This document shows positions 7,749 to 14,667 of a stretch of 22,628 bases of DNA, piece by piece. The stretch is from Burkholderiales bacterium (GTDB taxonomy: Bacteria > Actinomycetota > Thermoleophilia > Gaiellales > Gaiellaceae). The position numbers and the translations under genes were made by a program. The notes below the pieces were generated by a model. That model worked only from the letters and a program-made list of their open reading frames with translations. It did no database searches and was not told where the DNA came from. Each line of letters starts with the position of its first letter. The stretch's first letter is position 1. Location: positions 1 to 22,628 of the forward strand of contig JAICUZ010000013.1 in NCBI GenBank assembly GCA_025935595.1. The letters run 5' to 3'.

Positions 7749-8612
7749 TCAGGCCAGGCGATCGAGGTAGGTGGCGAGCTCGTCGGGCAGCGGCGACCTC
7801 GTCTCGACCCGCTCACCGGTGATCGGATGCGGGAACGCCAGCTCCGCCGCGTGCAGGAACTGCCGCCCGAGCCCGGGTTCGCCCCGGCCGTAGACGGAGT
7901 CGCCGACCACCGGGAGCTCGATCGCGGCGAGGTGCACCCGGATCTGGTGCATCCGGCCGGTCTCGAGCCGCACGCGCAGCAGCGCATGGCGGTCGAACAG
8001 CTGCTCGACCTCGAAATGCGTGACCGCCTCGCGCGCCGACGCGCTGTCGAGCGAGACCCGCGTCGGGTCGTGGCGGTCGCGGCCGATCGGAGCGTCGATC
8101 CGCCCGCGGCGTGAGCGTGGCCTTCCTTCGACGAGCGCCAGGTACGTGCGCTCGAGCGCGCGCTCGCGCACGAGCTGCGACAGCCGCTCGTACGCCTCCT
8201 CGGTCCGCGCCGCAGCCATGAGCCCGGACGTGTCTCGGTCGAGCCGGTGCACGATCCCGGGCCGCTCCGGATCGCCGCCGCCGAGCTTGCCCCGCAACGC
8301 ATCGACCAGCGTGTCGCCGCTGTGCCCCGCGCCCGGGTGCACGACGAGCCCGGCCGGCTTGTCCACGACCACGATGTGCTCGTCCTCGTAGGCCAGCGGC
8401 ACCTCGGGGAGCGTGTGTCGAGTCGACACACGCTCCGGTTCGGCCGCGAGCGTGACGACTTCGCCCCCCTCGAGGCGGTGGCTCTTCGGGCGCGCGACGC
8501 CGTCCACGAGCGCGCCCGCAGCGACGGCGCGCTCCGCCGCCCCACGCGAGCCGAGCGCCTCGGCGAGGAACTTGTCGAGACGCGTCCCCGCCGCCGTCGA
8601 GGGAACGTTCAC
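7749..8612 (-). CDS. RluA/RluD-family pseudouridine synthase
   Basis: A 287-residue RNA pseudouridine synthase. An N-terminal S4-like RNA-binding segment (about 9-60, TRLDKFLAEAL onward) precedes the catalytic domain. The active-site motif HRLDRDTSGL places the catalytic Asp at about residue 125. Further family blocks are VVVDKPAGLVVHPG (83-95 region), RMHQIRVHLAAI and GDSVYG. The most likely substrate is 23S rRNA, as for RluD, but homologues also modify tRNA, so I give no symbol. Start is GTG at 8612, in a GTGA overlap with the lspA stop. The lspA-then-pseudouridine-synthase order is common in Gram-positive bacteria. Confidence 0.93.
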   Translation of the reverse strand: MNVPSTAAGTRLDKFLAEALGSRGAAERAVAAGALVDGVARPKSHRLEGGEVVTLAAEPERVSTRHTLPEVPLAYEDEHIVVVDKPAGLVVHPGAGHSGDTLVDALRGKLGGGDPERPGIVHRLDRDTSGLMAAARTEEAYERLSQLVRERALERTYLALVEGRPRSRRGRIDAPIGRDRHDPTRVSLDSASAREAVTHFEVEQLFDRHALLRVRLETGRMHQIRVHLAAIELPVVGDSVYGRGEPGLGRQFLHAAELAFPHPITGERVETRSPLPDELATYLDRLA

Positions 8613-9178
8613 CGAGCAGCGACGTCGAGCGTGCGCCGCGGCGGCCGCGGAGCCCGATCGGCGACGACGAGAGCGACGAGCAGGATCACGACGCCGACGA
8701 CGATGAAGCTGTCGGCGAGGTTGAAGATCCGAAACGTCCACCAGTTCACGTCGATGAAGTCGGTCACGTGCCCGAGCCGAACGCGATCGAAGAGGTTCGA
8801 CAGGCTGCCGCCGATCACGAGCCCGAACGCTGCCGGCAGCACCGGGTGGCGCGCCGCGGAGCGGGCGAAGAACGCCAGCATCCAGACGATCGCGGCGGCG
8901 GTGACGCCGACCACGACGGCCGTCGCGCCGGAGAACAGCCCGAACGCGATGCCCGTGTTCTGGACGTGATGGATCGACAGCGGCCCGACCACGTGCACGG
9001 AATCGTCGAGGTTCACGGTCGAGGTGACCACGTACTTCGTGACCTGGTCGGCTGCGGTCGCCGCTCCCGCGACGAGCGCCAAGCCGCCCCACTGGCGGGC
9101 ATCCGCGGCCAGCGAGCGCTCCGCGACCGACACCGGCGCAAGCCCGTCCGTCGACGAGCCGACCCGCACCTCCGTCAA
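8609..9178 (-). CDS. lspA: Lipoprotein signal peptidase (signal peptidase II)
   Basis: LspA is the membrane aspartyl protease that removes signal peptides from prolipoproteins. With the chosen start it has 189 residues and four membrane segments. The family motifs are NTGIAFGLFSG (about 74-84), GGSLSNLFDRVRLGHVTDFID with the first catalytic Asp at about 131, and FNLADS with the second at about 156. I chose the TTG at 9178 because it gives a 4-nt TTGA overlap with the upstream stop and has AAGG upstream. GTG codons at 9169 and 9133 are alternatives, and the frame is open to 9262 inside the neighbouring gene. The protein identity is firm; the start is not. Confidence 0.93.
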   Translation of the reverse strand: MTEVRVGSSTDGLAPVSVAERSLAADARQWGGLALVAGAATAADQVTKYVVTSTVNLDDSVHVVGPLSIHHVQNTGIAFGLFSGATAVVVGVTAAAIVWMLAFFARSAARHPVLPAAFGLVIGGSLSNLFDRVRLGHVTDFIDVNWWTFRIFNLADSFIVVGVVILLVALVVADRAPRPPRRTLDVAAR

Positions 9179-9543
9179 CCGGCGGCCTTGCGCTGGTCGT
9201 CGATGCAGAGCCGCGCCCACGGCATCGCGGCGAGGCGCTCGGGGGCGATCGGCCGGCCGCACACCTCGCAGGTCCCGTAGCTCCCGTCCTCGATCTTGCG
9301 CAGTGCGTCCTTGATCGCGTCGAGTGTCTGCTGCGCGCCCTCCTCGAGGCTTTGATCGAGCTCCCGGTCGTAGGTCGCGGTCGCGGTGTCGCCCAGGTTG
9401 TTGTCGCCTGAGGTGACGATGTCACCGAGCTCGTCGGCGATGCTCCCGGGGTTCTCACGATCGAGGAAGTCGACCGCGTTCATGAGCCGCTCCTGCTCCT
9501 CGAGCAGGCGAGCGCGGTACTGCGAAGTGTCGATGTCCGTCAT
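9175..9543 (-). CDS. TraR/DksA-type zinc-finger protein
   Basis: A 122-residue protein with the two parts of the DksA/TraR family. Residues 8-85 form a helical hairpin-like region (QYRARLLEEQERL; QQTLDAIKDALRKIEDGSYG), followed by a C-terminal finger with CEVCGRPIAPERL and LCIDDQ. Family members bind in the RNA polymerase secondary channel or have unknown roles in actinobacteria. The coiled-coil tip residues needed for DksA-like action cannot be judged by eye. The finger has Cys92, Cys95 and Cys113, but the fourth expected Cys is Asp116. ATG start at 9543, with lspA overlapping its stop. Function is otherwise unknown. Confidence 0.85.
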   Translation of the reverse strand: MTDIDTSQYRARLLEEQERLMNAVDFLDRENPGSIADELGDIVTSGDNNLGDTATATYDRELDQSLEEGAQQTLDAIKDALRKIEDGSYGTCEVCGRPIAPERLAAMPWARLCIDDQRKAAG

Positions 9544-9576
9544 GCCCGCAGAGTACTCGGCGTGCGGAGGCCGGTC

Positions 9577-10191
9577 TCACCCCCAGGCGAAGTCTCTGCC
9601 AGACCACGGAATGTCGTCGTCCGCGTGCGCTTCCTCGCCGTGCTGCACGGCGGCCCGCTCGGCCTCGGCGTCACGCTCGACGTCCTCCGTCGAGATCGCT
9701 TCGAACTCCGTCGTGTTCTCGCGGTTCGGCCAGCTCGGCGGCTCCGCGTGAACGCCCTCGTCCGCAGGGGCCTCCGTGTGGCTTCTCTCCTCCACGATGC
9801 CGAGCGCTGCGCGCAGCAGCGTCTCGACTCGTCGCGACTCGGCGAACAGCCTGTCCCGCTCTCCCTGCGCCGCGCGTGTGATCGATCGCGACTCCTGGTG
9901 CGCCTCCGCGACGATCACCTCTGCCTCGCGCTTCGCCGTTTCCACCGCCTCTGCGGCCGTCCGTTCCGCGGCGATCAGCGTCGAGGCGAGAAGTGTCTCG
10001 CGCTGCTTCACCTCGTCGAGATGGCGCTCGACGTCCTCGAGCCGGTCGGCGAGCTCGCCGCGCTCACGCCAGACGTCCTCGAAGCTGTCGGCGACATCGG
10101 AGAGGAGTGCGTCTGTCTCTCCGCGCTTGTAGCCGCCGAACAACGCTCTGTCCAACCTCACATGTCTCAGTTCCACCGGTGTGTACCGCAT
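9577..10191 (-). CDS. DivIVA-domain protein
   Basis: A 204-residue coiled-coil protein. The N-terminal DivIVA lipid-binding module is recognisable (MRYTPVELRHVRLDRALFGG then YKRGETDALLSDV, residues 1-35), followed by a long heptad-rich coiled coil to about residue 140 and an acidic tail. DivIVA/Wag31-type proteins bind negatively curved membrane at poles and septa and organise growth or division. A strong Shine-Dalgarno (AAAGGAG) lies 7 nt before the ATG. The position directly after sepF and yggT is the conserved division cluster of Gram-positive bacteria. At 204 residues it is shorter than mycobacterial Wag31, so I do not assign polar growth. Confidence 0.88.
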   Translation of the reverse strand: MRYTPVELRHVRLDRALFGGYKRGETDALLSDVADSFEDVWRERGELADRLEDVERHLDEVKQRETLLASTLIAAERTAAEAVETAKREAEVIVAEAHQESRSITRAAQGERDRLFAESRRVETLLRAALGIVEERSHTEAPADEGVHAEPPSWPNRENTTEFEAISTEDVERDAEAERAAVQHGEEAHADDDIPWSGRDFAWG

Positions 10192-10209
10192 GTGTGTGCT
10201 CCTTTTGTC

Positions 10210-10494
10210 CTAATGCAGCCGGTCGAGAATCGCGACCGCGATCCTGTCGAACACCACCAAGGCGATCACCGCAACCATGGGCGACAGGTCGATCGGGCCG
10301 GCGGTCGGCAAGATGCGACGCCACAACCGGATGTACGGCTCACAGACCTCGTCGAGGAACCGCTGCGCCGGCCGCAGCGAGTACGGCAGCTGGATCCACG
10401 ACGTAAGGACGTAGAGGAAGATCGCGAGCGTGTACACGCCGACGAAGACGTCGAGGAAATGCTCGACGGCTGTCACTGTGTCGAGCAGCAGCAT
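10210..10494 (-). CDS. YggT family membrane protein
   Basis: A 94-residue protein with two hydrophobic helices (about 14-33 and 68-90). Between them is the family loop SWIQLPYSLRPAQRFLDEVCEPYIRLWRRILP, recognisable by LDEVCEPYIRLWRR. YggT proteins are small integral membrane proteins found next to sepF and divIVA in Gram-positive genomes and have been linked to division or osmotic tolerance; no biochemical function is established. ATG start at 10494, 35 nt after sepF, and 18 nt before the DivIVA-domain gene. Confidence 0.88.
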   Translation of the reverse strand: MLLLDTVTAVEHFLDVFVGVYTLAIFLYVLTSWIQLPYSLRPAQRFLDEVCEPYIRLWRRILPTAGPIDLSPMVAVIALVVFDRIAVAILDRLH

Positions 10495-10529
10495 GAGCCG
10501 CGTCTCCTTCGCGGCAAGACGCGGGTTTC

Positions 10530-11093
10530 CTACGCCTGGTTGAAGAACCCGCCGCGCTCGAGCAGCGCCGCGCGCTGCTCGGCGGACACCTCGACGTTTC
10601 GCGGTGTCAACAGGAATACCTTGTCGGCGACGCGCTGCATTCCACCGTTCAGCGCATAGGTCAGCCCGCTCGTGAAGTCGATGAGCCGCTTCGACAGCTC
10701 GGCGTCGGCGCCCTGCAGGTTGAGGATCACCGGCATCCCCTGCTTGAACTTGTCGGCGATCTGCTGCGCGTCGTTGAAGCTGCGCGGCAGGACGAGGTGC
10801 ACACGGACGCCGGCCGGGTTCGGCACCGCCTCGATCTGCGGCCGCATGTCACGGACGCGTGCCGCCGACCGCGCGGCGGCTCGTGCTGCCGGCCGGTCGG
10901 ATTCCGACTCCGTCCAGTCGTCGTAGTCGTGACCGCGGCGCCGCGGGGTCAGCCGGCGTACGTTCGGCCGCTCGCGGTAGCTCTGCTCGAGGCTCTCTTC
11001 GGCGGCGTAGCCGTCCGAGTCGTCCCAGTCGTCGTCCTCCTCGGCGATTCCGAAGTAGACGAGCGTGCGTGACCAGAGGTCGCCCAACGGCAC
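10530..11093 (-). CDS. sepF: Cell division protein SepF
   Basis: SepF anchors and bundles FtsZ at the inner face of the membrane. The 187-residue protein has an N-terminal amphipathic stretch (MPLGDLWSRTLVYFGIAEED), a long variable acidic/Arg-rich linker (20-100), and the C-terminal SepF domain: VHLVLPRSFNDAQQIADKFK, VILNLQGADAELSKRLIDF, GLTYALNGGMQRVADKVFLL and TPRNVEVS. GTG start at 11093, 9 nt after the YggS-family gene. The yggS-sepF-yggT-divIVA order matches the Gram-positive division cluster. ftsZ, normally nearby, is not in this window. Confidence 0.95.
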   Translation of the reverse strand: MPLGDLWSRTLVYFGIAEEDDDWDDSDGYAAEESLEQSYRERPNVRRLTPRRRGHDYDDWTESESDRPAARAAARSAARVRDMRPQIEAVPNPAGVRVHLVLPRSFNDAQQIADKFKQGMPVILNLQGADAELSKRLIDFTSGLTYALNGGMQRVADKVFLLTPRNVEVSAEQRAALLERGGFFNQA

Positions 11094-11102
11094 GGCGGGA
11101 TT

Positions 11103-11693
11103 CTAGTCGGCGAAGAGGATCGATCCGATGCGAATGTAGGTCGCCCCCTCCTCGGCAGCGACCGCGTAGTCCTGGGTCGTTCCCATCGAGAGCTCCCGCA
11201 GGCCGTGCTCGGCAGCGAGCTCGCGCAGGCGTGCGAACCACGGTCGCGAGTCCTCGGGCGTCGCAGCTGCGGGCGGCATCGCCGACAGCCCACGGACGTC
11301 GTAGCCGAGGTAGCCGGCGATCTCCGCGGGGTCGACGCCGGACTTCGACCCCTCACCTGCGAGGTTGACCTGCACGAGCGCGGGCACCTCGAGCCGTCGC
11401 GCCGCCGAGCCGGAGTCGAGTGAATGGACGAGCTCGCAGATCCGGTTCACGACCTTCACCTTGTTCGACTGGAGGTGACCGATGAAATGCCATCGAAACG
11501 CGTCGCCGTACTCGGCGTGCTTCGCCTCGAGATCCTGCGCGCGGTTCTCCCCGACCACCGTGACGCCCGCGTCGAGCAGCGTCGCCATGTCGCGAAGCGG
11601 GACGTACTTCGTGGCCGCAACGATCGTGACCCCGTCGCCGACGCGTGCCTGCACCTCGGCGAACCGCCCGCGAACGACGTCAGGCGACTGCAC
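11103..11693 (-). CDS. YggS-family pyridoxal phosphate homeostasis protein
   Basis: A PLP-binding protein of the alanine-racemase-N fold that buffers the PLP pool and has no known enzyme activity. The PLP lysine is in AATKYV (Lys29). Other family blocks are VGENRAQDLEAKH, WHFIGHLQSNKVK, VNLAGEGSKSG and, near the end, the phosphate-binding LSMGTTQDYAVAAEEGATYIRIG. At 196 residues it is shorter than the usual 220-235; the missing part is mainly around residues 90-105, between the SLDSGSAARRL and VPALVQVNL segments. GTG start at 11693 overlaps the pgeF stop by 14 nt. It precedes sepF, as in many Gram-positive genomes. Confidence 0.93.
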   Translation of the reverse strand: MQSPDVVRGRFAEVQARVGDGVTIVAATKYVPLRDMATLLDAGVTVVGENRAQDLEAKHAEYGDAFRWHFIGHLQSNKVKVVNRICELVHSLDSGSAARRLEVPALVQVNLAGEGSKSGVDPAEIAGYLGYDVRGLSAMPPAAATPEDSRPWFARLRELAAEHGLRELSMGTTQDYAVAAEEGATYIRIGSILFAD

Positions 11694-12354
11694 CGATCAT
11701 CCCTTGCACCCCACGCTCGCGACCGCTCCGCCGATGCGAGAAGAAGAGGTCGGGGTTGCAGCACGTGCACAGGTCGACTCGCTCGACCGAGGCGACGCCG
11801 GCCTGCAGCAGCGCGCGCTCGGCCGCGGACCAGAGATCGAGGTGGCCGTCGACCGTCAGGTCTGCGTCGAACTGCGACGAGACCTCGTCGCCGACCTCGT
11901 AGCAGCACGGCCCGATCGCCGGGCCGACGACCGCAGCCGTCTCGCCCCCGACGACGGCAACGCCGGCGGCGACGATTCCGCCCCGCAGCCCGCGCCAGCC
12001 GGCATGCACGAGCGCGAGGCGGCGCTCGCCGTCGGTGCGGGCGATCGCGATCGGCAGGCAGTCGGCGGCGAACGCGAGCATCGGCTGCCCGGGCTCGTCA
12101 CTCCACAGGCCGTCACCCGGCTCGCCGCGGGCGCCCGCCGGGTTCACGGTCGTGGCATGCACCTGCCGGTTGAACGACAGCCGTTCGTAGGCAAGTTCGA
12201 CCTCGGCGCAGACGCGTCGGCGATTCTCCTCGACCCGCGCGGCGTCGTCGCCCGTGCGCGCCGTGAGGTTGAGTGACTCGTAGATGCCGTCGCTCACTCC
12301 GCCGACGCGAGTCGTGAACGCGACGACATAGCCCGGCTGGTCCCATGTGATCAA
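11680..12354 (-). CDS. pgeF: Peptidoglycan editing factor PgeF / multicopper polyphenol oxidase family
   Basis: A DUF152 (YfiH/YlmD) family protein, 224 residues. The zinc-site motifs are QVH (His66), DCLP (Cys99) and HAGWRG (His117), followed by GPAIGPCCYEVG. The N-terminus TTRVGGVSDGIYESLNL is also diagnostic. In Escherichia coli the homologue removes wrongly incorporated serine from UDP-MurNAc-dipeptide; other homologues were described as laccases or purine nucleosidases. The location among murA and division genes favours the peptidoglycan role, by inference. The TTG at 12354 forms a TTGA overlap with the cca stop, which decides the start. Confidence 0.93.
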   Translation of the reverse strand: MITWDQPGYVVAFTTRVGGVSDGIYESLNLTARTGDDAARVEENRRRVCAEVELAYERLSFNRQVHATTVNPAGARGEPGDGLWSDEPGQPMLAFAADCLPIAIARTDGERRLALVHAGWRGLRGGIVAAGVAVVGGETAAVVGPAIGPCCYEVGDEVSSQFDADLTVDGHLDLWSAAERALLQAGVASVERVDLCTCCNPDLFFSHRRSGRERGVQGMIGAVA

Positions 12355-13730
12355 CGTGGCAGCTCCTTCGCGCGAGCCAGCAGCTGCTCCTTCGTGTTGA
12401 GCTCGGGCCGTCGAACGACCTCGTCGAGGAGCTTGCGCAACGCGTGTCCGATCGCCGGTCCCGGCCGGTACCCGATGCCGATCAGATCGGTGCCGTTCAC
12501 CGCCAGATCGCGGATACGGTGCGGCTCCCGGCGTTGCTCATCCACTACCTTGCGGAGACGAGAGAGCTTCGCGAGGTCGTCGCTCCGAGGGCTCTCCCCC
12601 TTTCCACTCAGGTCGGCCTCCTTGTGGTCGAGCAGGTCCGAGAGCAGTGCGTCGCCGTAGCGTGCGAGCAGACGGCGCGCGCGGAGCGGCTCGGCACGGG
12701 TCGTGTCGATCATGTGTGAGCGAACGATGCGCACCACCCGGCGTGTCAGCTCCGTCGGGTAGCGCAGGCGGTTGAGCGCAGCCTCGGCGAGCGCTGCACC
12801 GACCTGCTCGTGACTCTTGGCCGAGTAGCCCGGCTTCGCGTAGTAGTGCAGCCGGTCGTCGGTGCCGCGCCACGCCACCTGCGGCTTCCCGGCGTCATGG
12901 AAGAGCGCTGCGAGCCGGACGCCGAGCGAGCGGTGTGCGTCGGCGGCTGCCTGGACGACGGCAAACGTGTGCTCGTCGACCGTCATCGAGTGATGACGGC
13001 TCTCCTGGTCGAACCCGATCGCCGCATCGAGCTCCGGCAGAAGTTGGGTGAGGACGCCGGTGTCACGCGCTATCGCGAGTGCCTTCGCCGGATGCGCACC
13101 GAGCAACAGCTTCGACAGCTCGCCCATACCGTCGGCCGCGATCCCGCCGCCGATCCGCTCGCCCGACACCAGCTTGACTCCTGCCGCGTCGCGGCGCATC
13201 TGCTCGAGCGTCTCCGGCGCCGGGTCGAGATCGAGCTGCGAGACGAAGCGAAGGCCGCGGACGATCCTCAGCGGATCCTCGGCGAAGCTGGTCGGCGAAA
13301 CGGTCCGCAGCACCCGCGCTTCGAGGTCGCGCCGGCCGCCGTACGGATCGACCAGCTGCCCGTCGGCGAGCCGGCGGGCCATCGCGTTGATTGTGAAGTC
13401 GCGCCGGTAGAGATCGTCCTCGACGGACGCAGTCGGGTCGACGACGATCGCGAAATCGTGGCGGCCCGGGCCGGTCGACACCTCGCGCCGCGGGGGCGCG
13501 AGCTCGATGCCGGCGCGCGCAAGCCGCCGCACACTGGAGTCGCGGGGGAAGAACCGCACGCCGACCGTCCGTTCCGCGACGACGAGCTCCTCGGTCCTCC
13601 CGTGCGGAGCGAGCGCGGCCTGCAACCCGGCGATGTCCGTCGCCGGCACGAGGAAGTCCGCGTCCTTCGAGTCGCGGCCGAGCAGCGCGTCGCGCACCGC
13701 ACCCCCGACCACATATGCGTCCAGCTCCAA
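12351..13730 (-). CDS. cca: CCA tRNA nucleotidyltransferase / poly(A) polymerase family with HD domain
   Basis: A class II nucleotidyltransferase that probably adds or repairs the tRNA 3' CCA end. The catalytic head has YVVGGAVRDALLGR and the DAD pair (about 23-25), then RRDFTINAMA. The segment DPYGGRRDLEARVLR and FAEDPLRIVRGLRFVSQL lead into the RNA-binding helices. A C-terminal HD domain (DEHTFAVV, LFHDAGKP, KSHEQVG) is present, as in many bacterial members. A TTG at 13730 gives 459 residues. Upstream, the frame is open to a GTG at 13844 inside ridA, and the residues just before the TTG (KAVEEYVRSLEL) look protein-like, so the start is uncertain. The stop overlaps pgeF. CCA versus A-adding specificity cannot be told here. 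Confidence 0.9.
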   Translation of the reverse strand: MELDAYVVGGAVRDALLGRDSKDADFLVPATDIAGLQAALAPHGRTEELVVAERTVGVRFFPRDSSVRRLARAGIELAPPRREVSTGPGRHDFAIVVDPTASVEDDLYRRDFTINAMARRLADGQLVDPYGGRRDLEARVLRTVSPTSFAEDPLRIVRGLRFVSQLDLDPAPETLEQMRRDAAGVKLVSGERIGGGIAADGMGELSKLLLGAHPAKALAIARDTGVLTQLLPELDAAIGFDQESRHHSMTVDEHTFAVVQAAADAHRSLGVRLAALFHDAGKPQVAWRGTDDRLHYYAKPGYSAKSHEQVGAALAEAALNRLRYPTELTRRVVRIVRSHMIDTTRAEPLRARRLLARYGDALLSDLLDHKEADLSGKGESPRSDDLAKLSRLRKVVDEQRREPHRIRDLAVNGTDLIGIGYRPGPAIGHALRKLLDEVVRRPELNTKEQLLARAKELPR

Positions 13731-13755
13731 CGACCGGACGTACTCCTCGACTGCC

Positions 13756-14142
13756 TTAGACGAGAGCGATCGCCTCGATCTCGACGAGTGCGCCCGAGGG
13801 CAGCTTGGCCACCTCGACCGTCGACCGCGCGGGCGGCCGCTCACCGACGTGCTTGGAGTACACCTCGTTCATCCCTGCGAAGTCCTCGAGGCGCTGGAGG
13901 AACACGGTCGTCTTCACGAGGTTGTCGAGCGACGTGCCTGCCGCCTCGAGAATGGCGCGGAGGTTCGCGAAGACCTGCTCGGTCTGCGAGCCGATGTCAC
14001 CCGCGCTGAGCTCCTTGTCGCCGGGGCGAAGCGAGAGCTGACCCGACACGAACACGAAGCCGTTCGCCTTGATCGCCTGCGAGTACGGCGCACCCTGGAA
14101 CGGCGCCGGTGCTGCTTCCGTGCGAACGACCTCCTTGTTCAC
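13756..14142 (-). CDS. ridA: RidA family (YjgF/YER057c/UK114) protein
   Basis: RidA proteins hydrolyse reactive enamine/imine intermediates formed by PLP enzymes. The 128-residue length is standard. Family signatures are APYSQAIKANGFVFVSGQL (about 18-36), QTEQVFANLRAILEAAG and, near the C-terminus, PARSTVEVAKLPSGALVEIEAIA, which carries the conserved Arg that binds the substrate carboxylate. GTG start at 14142 follows a GGAGGAT Shine-Dalgarno and overlaps the upstream stop as GTGA. The adjacent PLP-binding protein YggS two genes downstream fits a general theme but may be coincidental. Confidence 0.94.
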   Translation of the reverse strand: MNKEVVRTEAAPAPFQGAPYSQAIKANGFVFVSGQLSLRPGDKELSAGDIGSQTEQVFANLRAILEAAGTSLDNLVKTTVFLQRLEDFAGMNEVYSKHVGERPPARSTVEVAKLPSGALVEIEAIALV

Positions 14143-14657
14143 GCATCCTCCTCGTCTGGTGTGCCTGCGGGACGGCAGGCCTGGCCGAGCGCGGCGCCCA
14201 CCGCTTTGAACATCGCTGCGAGCACGTGCTGCGGGTCGTCACCTTCGACGACCCGTACGTGCAAGTTGATCCGCGCGGATTGCGCGAGCTCCGCGAGAAA
14301 CCGTGACGGCACGTCGTTCGCCACACCGCCGACCCGACTGTCGGAGAAGTCGGCGTTCGTCACGAAGCGCGGCTCGGCGTCGACCTCGAGCGCCGCGGAA
14401 GCGAGTGCTTCGGCGGCGGGCATCAGCGCCCAGCCGGCGCCTGCCTGGAAGTGCTCGGCGATTGCGCCACCGAGCGCGGCTCCTGCGGCCGGCACGGCCT
14501 CGTCGGTGCTGTCCGGCGCGACCTCGAGCGCGATCTTGAACCGCCCGGCGCGCGCCAGCTCGCCGACGAGGTGGTCGAGGACAGAGAGCCCGGTCGCGAC
14601 GTTGACGCTGCCTTCGGATGCGAGCGCGACGCGGGCGCCACTCGGCGTGGTCGGCAT
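14139..14657 (-). CDS. HisB-like (imidazoleglycerol-phosphate dehydratase fold) protein lacking catalytic metal ligands
   Basis: A 172-residue protein that aligns by eye over most of its length with imidazoleglycerol-phosphate dehydratase: TGLSVLDHLVGELARAGRF (22-40) matches the TG-FxDHML region, GGAIAEHF, the FSDSRVGG block (104-111), RINLHVRVVEGDD (129-141) and AMFKAVGAALGQA (148-160). The metal-binding motifs are degraded. The usual DHHTVED reads DSTDEAV (49-55), the second HHxxE motif reads QHVLA (143-147), and the MDE near residue 80 is MPA. His29 and His144 remain. It is therefore unlikely to catalyse the histidine-pathway step. The ATG at 14657 lies 10 nt after murA, and its stop overlaps ridA, so it is probably co-expressed with murA. 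Its role is unknown. Confidence 0.8.
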   Translation of the reverse strand: MPTTPSGARVALASEGSVNVATGLSVLDHLVGELARAGRFKIALEVAPDSTDEAVPAAGAALGGAIAEHFQAGAGWALMPAAEALASAALEVDAEPRFVTNADFSDSRVGGVANDVPSRFLAELAQSARINLHVRVVEGDDPQHVLAAMFKAVGAALGQACRPAGTPDEEDA

Positions 14658-14667
14658 GGCGTTGAGC

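Noticed and set aside
7731..7749. Terminator after the pseudouridine synthase gene
   Set aside because: The stem is only 5 bp with no T-run, and it overlaps the stop codon.
7749..9458. Minus-strand frame of 569 codons, suggesting an lspA-pseudouridine synthase fusion
   Set aside because: The N-terminal half is out of frame with lspA and the zinc-finger gene and is Arg/Ala-rich; only the last 287 codons are family-like. No fusion.
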